A DNA stretch of 64,000 nt from Reticulitermes speratus (lineage: Eukaryota; Arthropoda; Insecta; Blattodea; Rhinotermitidae): NCBI GenBank assembly GCA_021186555.1, contig JAJKFL010000005.1, positions 55,908,135 through 55,972,134 of the forward strand, given 5' to 3'. The position numbers and the translations under genes are program-made. Below the pieces are notes generated by a model that saw only the letters and a program-made list of their open reading frames with translations, did no database searches and was not told the DNA's origin. Below are positions 61,356 to 64,000 of the stretch, piece by piece. The stretch's first letter is position 1; every line of letters starts with the position of its first letter.

Positions 61356-63078
61356 AAGAAGACGTGGAGTGACGCGTGAATACAGGATGTTCTCTGTAAG
61401 ACACGTGCTAAGGGCGTGGAGTGACGCGTGAATACAGGATGTTCTCTGTAAGACATGCGCTAAGGGCGTGGAGTGACGCGTGAATACAGGGTGTTCTCTG
61501 TAAGACACGCGCTAAGGGCGTGGAGTGACGCGTGAATACAGGGTGTTCTCTGTAAGACATGCGCTAAGGGCGTGGAGTGACGCGTGAATACAGGGTGTTC
61601 TCTGTAAGACATGCGCTAAGGGCGTTGAGTGACGCGTGAATACATGTGTTCTCTGTAACGCATGCGCTAAGGGCGTGGAGTGACGCGTGAATACAGGGTG
61701 TTCTCTGTAAGACATGCGCTAAGGGCGTGGAGTGACGCGTGAATACAGGTGTTCTCTGTAAGACATGCGCTAAGGGCGTGGAGTGACGCGTGAATACAGG
61801 TGTTCTCTGTAAGACATGCGCTAAGGGCGTGGAGTGACGCGTGAATACAGGTGTTCTCTGTAAGACACGTGCTAAGGGCGTGGAGTGACGCGTGAATACA
61901 GGTGTTCTCTGTAAGACACGTGCTAAGGGCGTGGAGTGACGCGTGAATACAGGGTGTTCTCTGTAAGACATGCGCTAAGGGCGTGGAGTGACGCGTGAAT
62001 ACAGGTGTTCTCTGTAAGACATGCGCTAAGGGCGTGGAGTGACGCGTGAATACAGGTGTTCTCTGTAAGACATGCGCTAAGGGCGTGGAGTGACGCGTGA
62101 ATACAGGGTGTTCTCTGTAAGACATGCGCTAAGGGAGTGGAGTGACGCGTGAATACAGGTGTTCTCTGTAAGACATGCGCTAAGGGCGTGGAGTGACGCG
62201 TGAATACAGGTGTTCTCTGTAAGACATGCGCTAAGGGCGTGGAGTGACGCGTGAATACAGGGTGTTCTCTGTAAGACACGCGCTAAGGGCGTGGAGTGAC
62301 GCGTGAATACAGGGTGTTCTCTGTAAGACATGCGCTAAGGGCGTGGAGTGACGCGTGAATACAGGTGTTCTCTGTAAGACATGCGCTAAGGGCGTGGAGT
62401 GACGCGTGAATACAGGTGTTCTCTGTAAGACATGCGCTAAGGGCGTGGAGTGACGCGTGAATACAGGGTGTTCTCTGTAAGACATGCGCTAAGGGAGTGG
62501 AGTGACGCGTGAATACAGGTGTTCTCTGTAAGACATGCGCTAAGGGCGTGGAGTGACGCGTGAATACAGGTGTTCTCTGTAAGACATGCGCTAAGGGCGT
62601 GGAGTGACGCGTGAATACAGGGTGTGTTCTCTGTAAGACACGCGCTAAGGGCGTGGAGTGACGCGTGAATACAGGGTGTTCTCTGTAAGACACGCGCTAA
62701 GGGCGTGGAGTGACGCGTGAATACAGGTGTTCTCTGTAAGACAAGCGCTAAGGGTGTGGAGTGACGCGTGAATACAGGGTGTTCTCTGTCAGACATGCGC
62801 TAAGGGCGTGGAGTGACGCGTGAATACAGGGTGTTCTCTGTAAGACAAGCGCTAAGGGCGTGGAGTGACGCGTGAATACAGGGTGTTCTCTGTAAGACAA
62901 GCGCTAAGGGCGTGGAGTGACGCGTGAATACAGGGTGTTCTCTGTCAGACATGCGCTAAGGGCGTGGAGTGACGCGTGAATACAGGGTGTTCTCTGTAAG
63001 ACATGCGCTAAGGGCGTGGAGTGACGCGTGAATACAGGGTGTTCTCTGTAACGCACGCGCTAAGGGCGTGGAGTTGCG
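61356..63078. repeat. 51/52-bp minisatellite, about 33 copies
   Basis: GGCGTGGAGTGACGCGTGAA + TACAGGGTGTTCTCTGTAAG + ACATGCGCTAA is repeated. GGGTG and GGTG forms (52 and 51 bp) alternate in an order that itself repeats every three units (long, short, short) between about 61930 and 62590, so a ~154-bp higher-order unit exists. Confidence 0.95.
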
Positions 63079-63084
63079 CGTGAA

Positions 63085-63300
63085 TATTACCGCGGGGACT
63101 GGCTTCGATCCCTGGCCAGTCCATGCCAGATTTGTGGTAGGCAAAGTGGCACTGCAACATGTTTCTCTCCGAGTGCTTCGGTTCCCCTGTCAGTGTCATT
63201 CCATCAACGCTCCACACTCATCTTCATATTCATAATATTCTTATCAGGCAGGCGGGCGAAGCCTGGAAATCTTCAAGAACGTCGGACTTAAATTATGGAG
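63085..63300 (+). mobile_element. tRNA-derived SINE fragment
   Basis: GGCTTCGATCCCTGGCCAGT (B box), CATGCCAGATTTGTGGTAGG, CAAAGTGGCACTGCAACATG and CTTCGGTTCCCCTGTCAGTG follow the order seen at 31550-31745. Confidence 0.65.
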
Positions 63301-64000
63301 GTGACACAATGAGTCACGTACAGTCAGTTCTGCTACTGCGCCTGTTTCGTTAACGCGACTGATGATATGTAAACGCTGTGTGTATAACGCGAACTTTCGA
63401 GTACGCGTGTTGGCTATTACGCGATTTCTGCGACAAGTGTGAAGAAATCTTAAGTCTACCTTAGGGGTTTTATTTTTTATTACGCGATTCTATATAACGC
63501 GAGGTCTGACCATAGCACAACTATAGCTTTATAGCAGAACCGACTGTACACAAAATTATCAAAGGCGTTCTTTGAAGTTCGTTAAGTTTGTTTAAAAAAC
63601 AGACACAGCGATATGCAGATTAGCGCAAGTCCACCCTGCACATTCTGCGAAAGATTTATGGCCACGTGGAACACAAAACTGGCTGGTGACAACGTAACAC
63701 TTACACGTGTATGCCTAATTAAAATTCTGGCAGCATAACCCTGGTTACATAGTGCCGAACGTAATGGGAAGGTGGCCATGACTAGGACATATGTTGAATT
63801 TGGAAGGCTTAAGTAGTAGCCTGGAAAAACGGAGGAAAATCACGTAAAACCTCAGGCGAGATTGTCGATAACAAAGTAATTTCAGTTTGGTACATCACAA
63901 ATACCGCCAGCACTGCAAAATATTGTTCGCTCAACAGCAGTGGAGTCCGATCGCAACCTCGTGGCACCTGCGTGCGCGGGCAGCTTGCATACAGCCTGGC
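63301..64000. other. Intergenic stretch, possible decayed TIR element at the left
   Basis: TATAACGCGAA (63383), ATTACGCGATT (63417 and 63478) and TATAACGCGAGGTCTGAC (63492-63509) resemble the end motifs of the pogo-like elements at 3804 and 7565. The ends could not be matched. No gene is seen up to the window edge. Confidence 0.4.

Noticed and set aside
63360-63510. Third pogo-like TIR element
   Set aside because: TATAACGCG motifs recur, but I could not find matching ends or a TA duplication, so it is only mentioned as possible.

Overview
This is animal nuclear DNA, almost certainly from an insect. The only protein-coding genes I can support are two intron-containing peptidoglycan recognition protein (PGRP) genes on the + strand. 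They are embedded in an extraordinarily repeat-rich background. By my rough addition about 31 kb (close to half) of the window is tandem repeat, in more than 30 arrays with unit lengths from 3 to about 165 bp. The rest is mostly SINEs, LINE tails, a solo LTR and short TIR elements. The LINE tails (a reverse-transcriptase C-terminal region with a YGCETWS-type motif) and the tRNA-derived SINEs with (TTTACC)n tails resemble repeats I associate with cockroaches and termites (Blattodea). That assignment is an inference.

Layout. 1-13.6 kb: minisatellites (31, 40, 42, 22, 45/49 and 31 bp), a solo LTR with a 4-bp target duplication, and two TIR elements with TA-type target sites. 13.67-22.37 kb: PGRP gene A, with three coding exons visible; its signal-peptide exon was not found. 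Intron 2 holds an 18-copy 114-bp array plus 11-bp and 30-bp arrays. Intron 3 holds a fold-back insertion, a SINE, and a minisatellite that contains copies of the next exon's splice acceptor. 22.4-34.2 kb: LINE tails, SINEs, and 21-, ~165-, 37-, 46-, 114- and 65-bp arrays. 34.6-45.46 kb: PGRP gene B, complete in four exons, with 114-bp arrays in introns 1 and 2 and SINEs directly upstream of two exons. 45.5-64 kb: no gene that I can support; more minisatellites and three more 114-bp blocks.

The two PGRP genes share exon sizes and intron phases (1, 2, 1) and are tandem paralogues. Both keep the zinc-ligand pattern His, His, Cys of the T7-lysozyme-like amidase fold, so both look like secreted catalytic PGRPs (N-acetylmuramoyl-L-alanine amidases) of innate immunity. 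Gene A carries an apparent one-base deletion just after the zinc-binding Cys. It may be an assembly error, because neighbouring repeat units also show single-base losses.

The most interesting non-genic object is the 114-bp satellite. It occurs as nine arrays in both orientations, bounded by recurring end sequences that often meet TTAA. This suggests that a mobile element carries and disperses the array.
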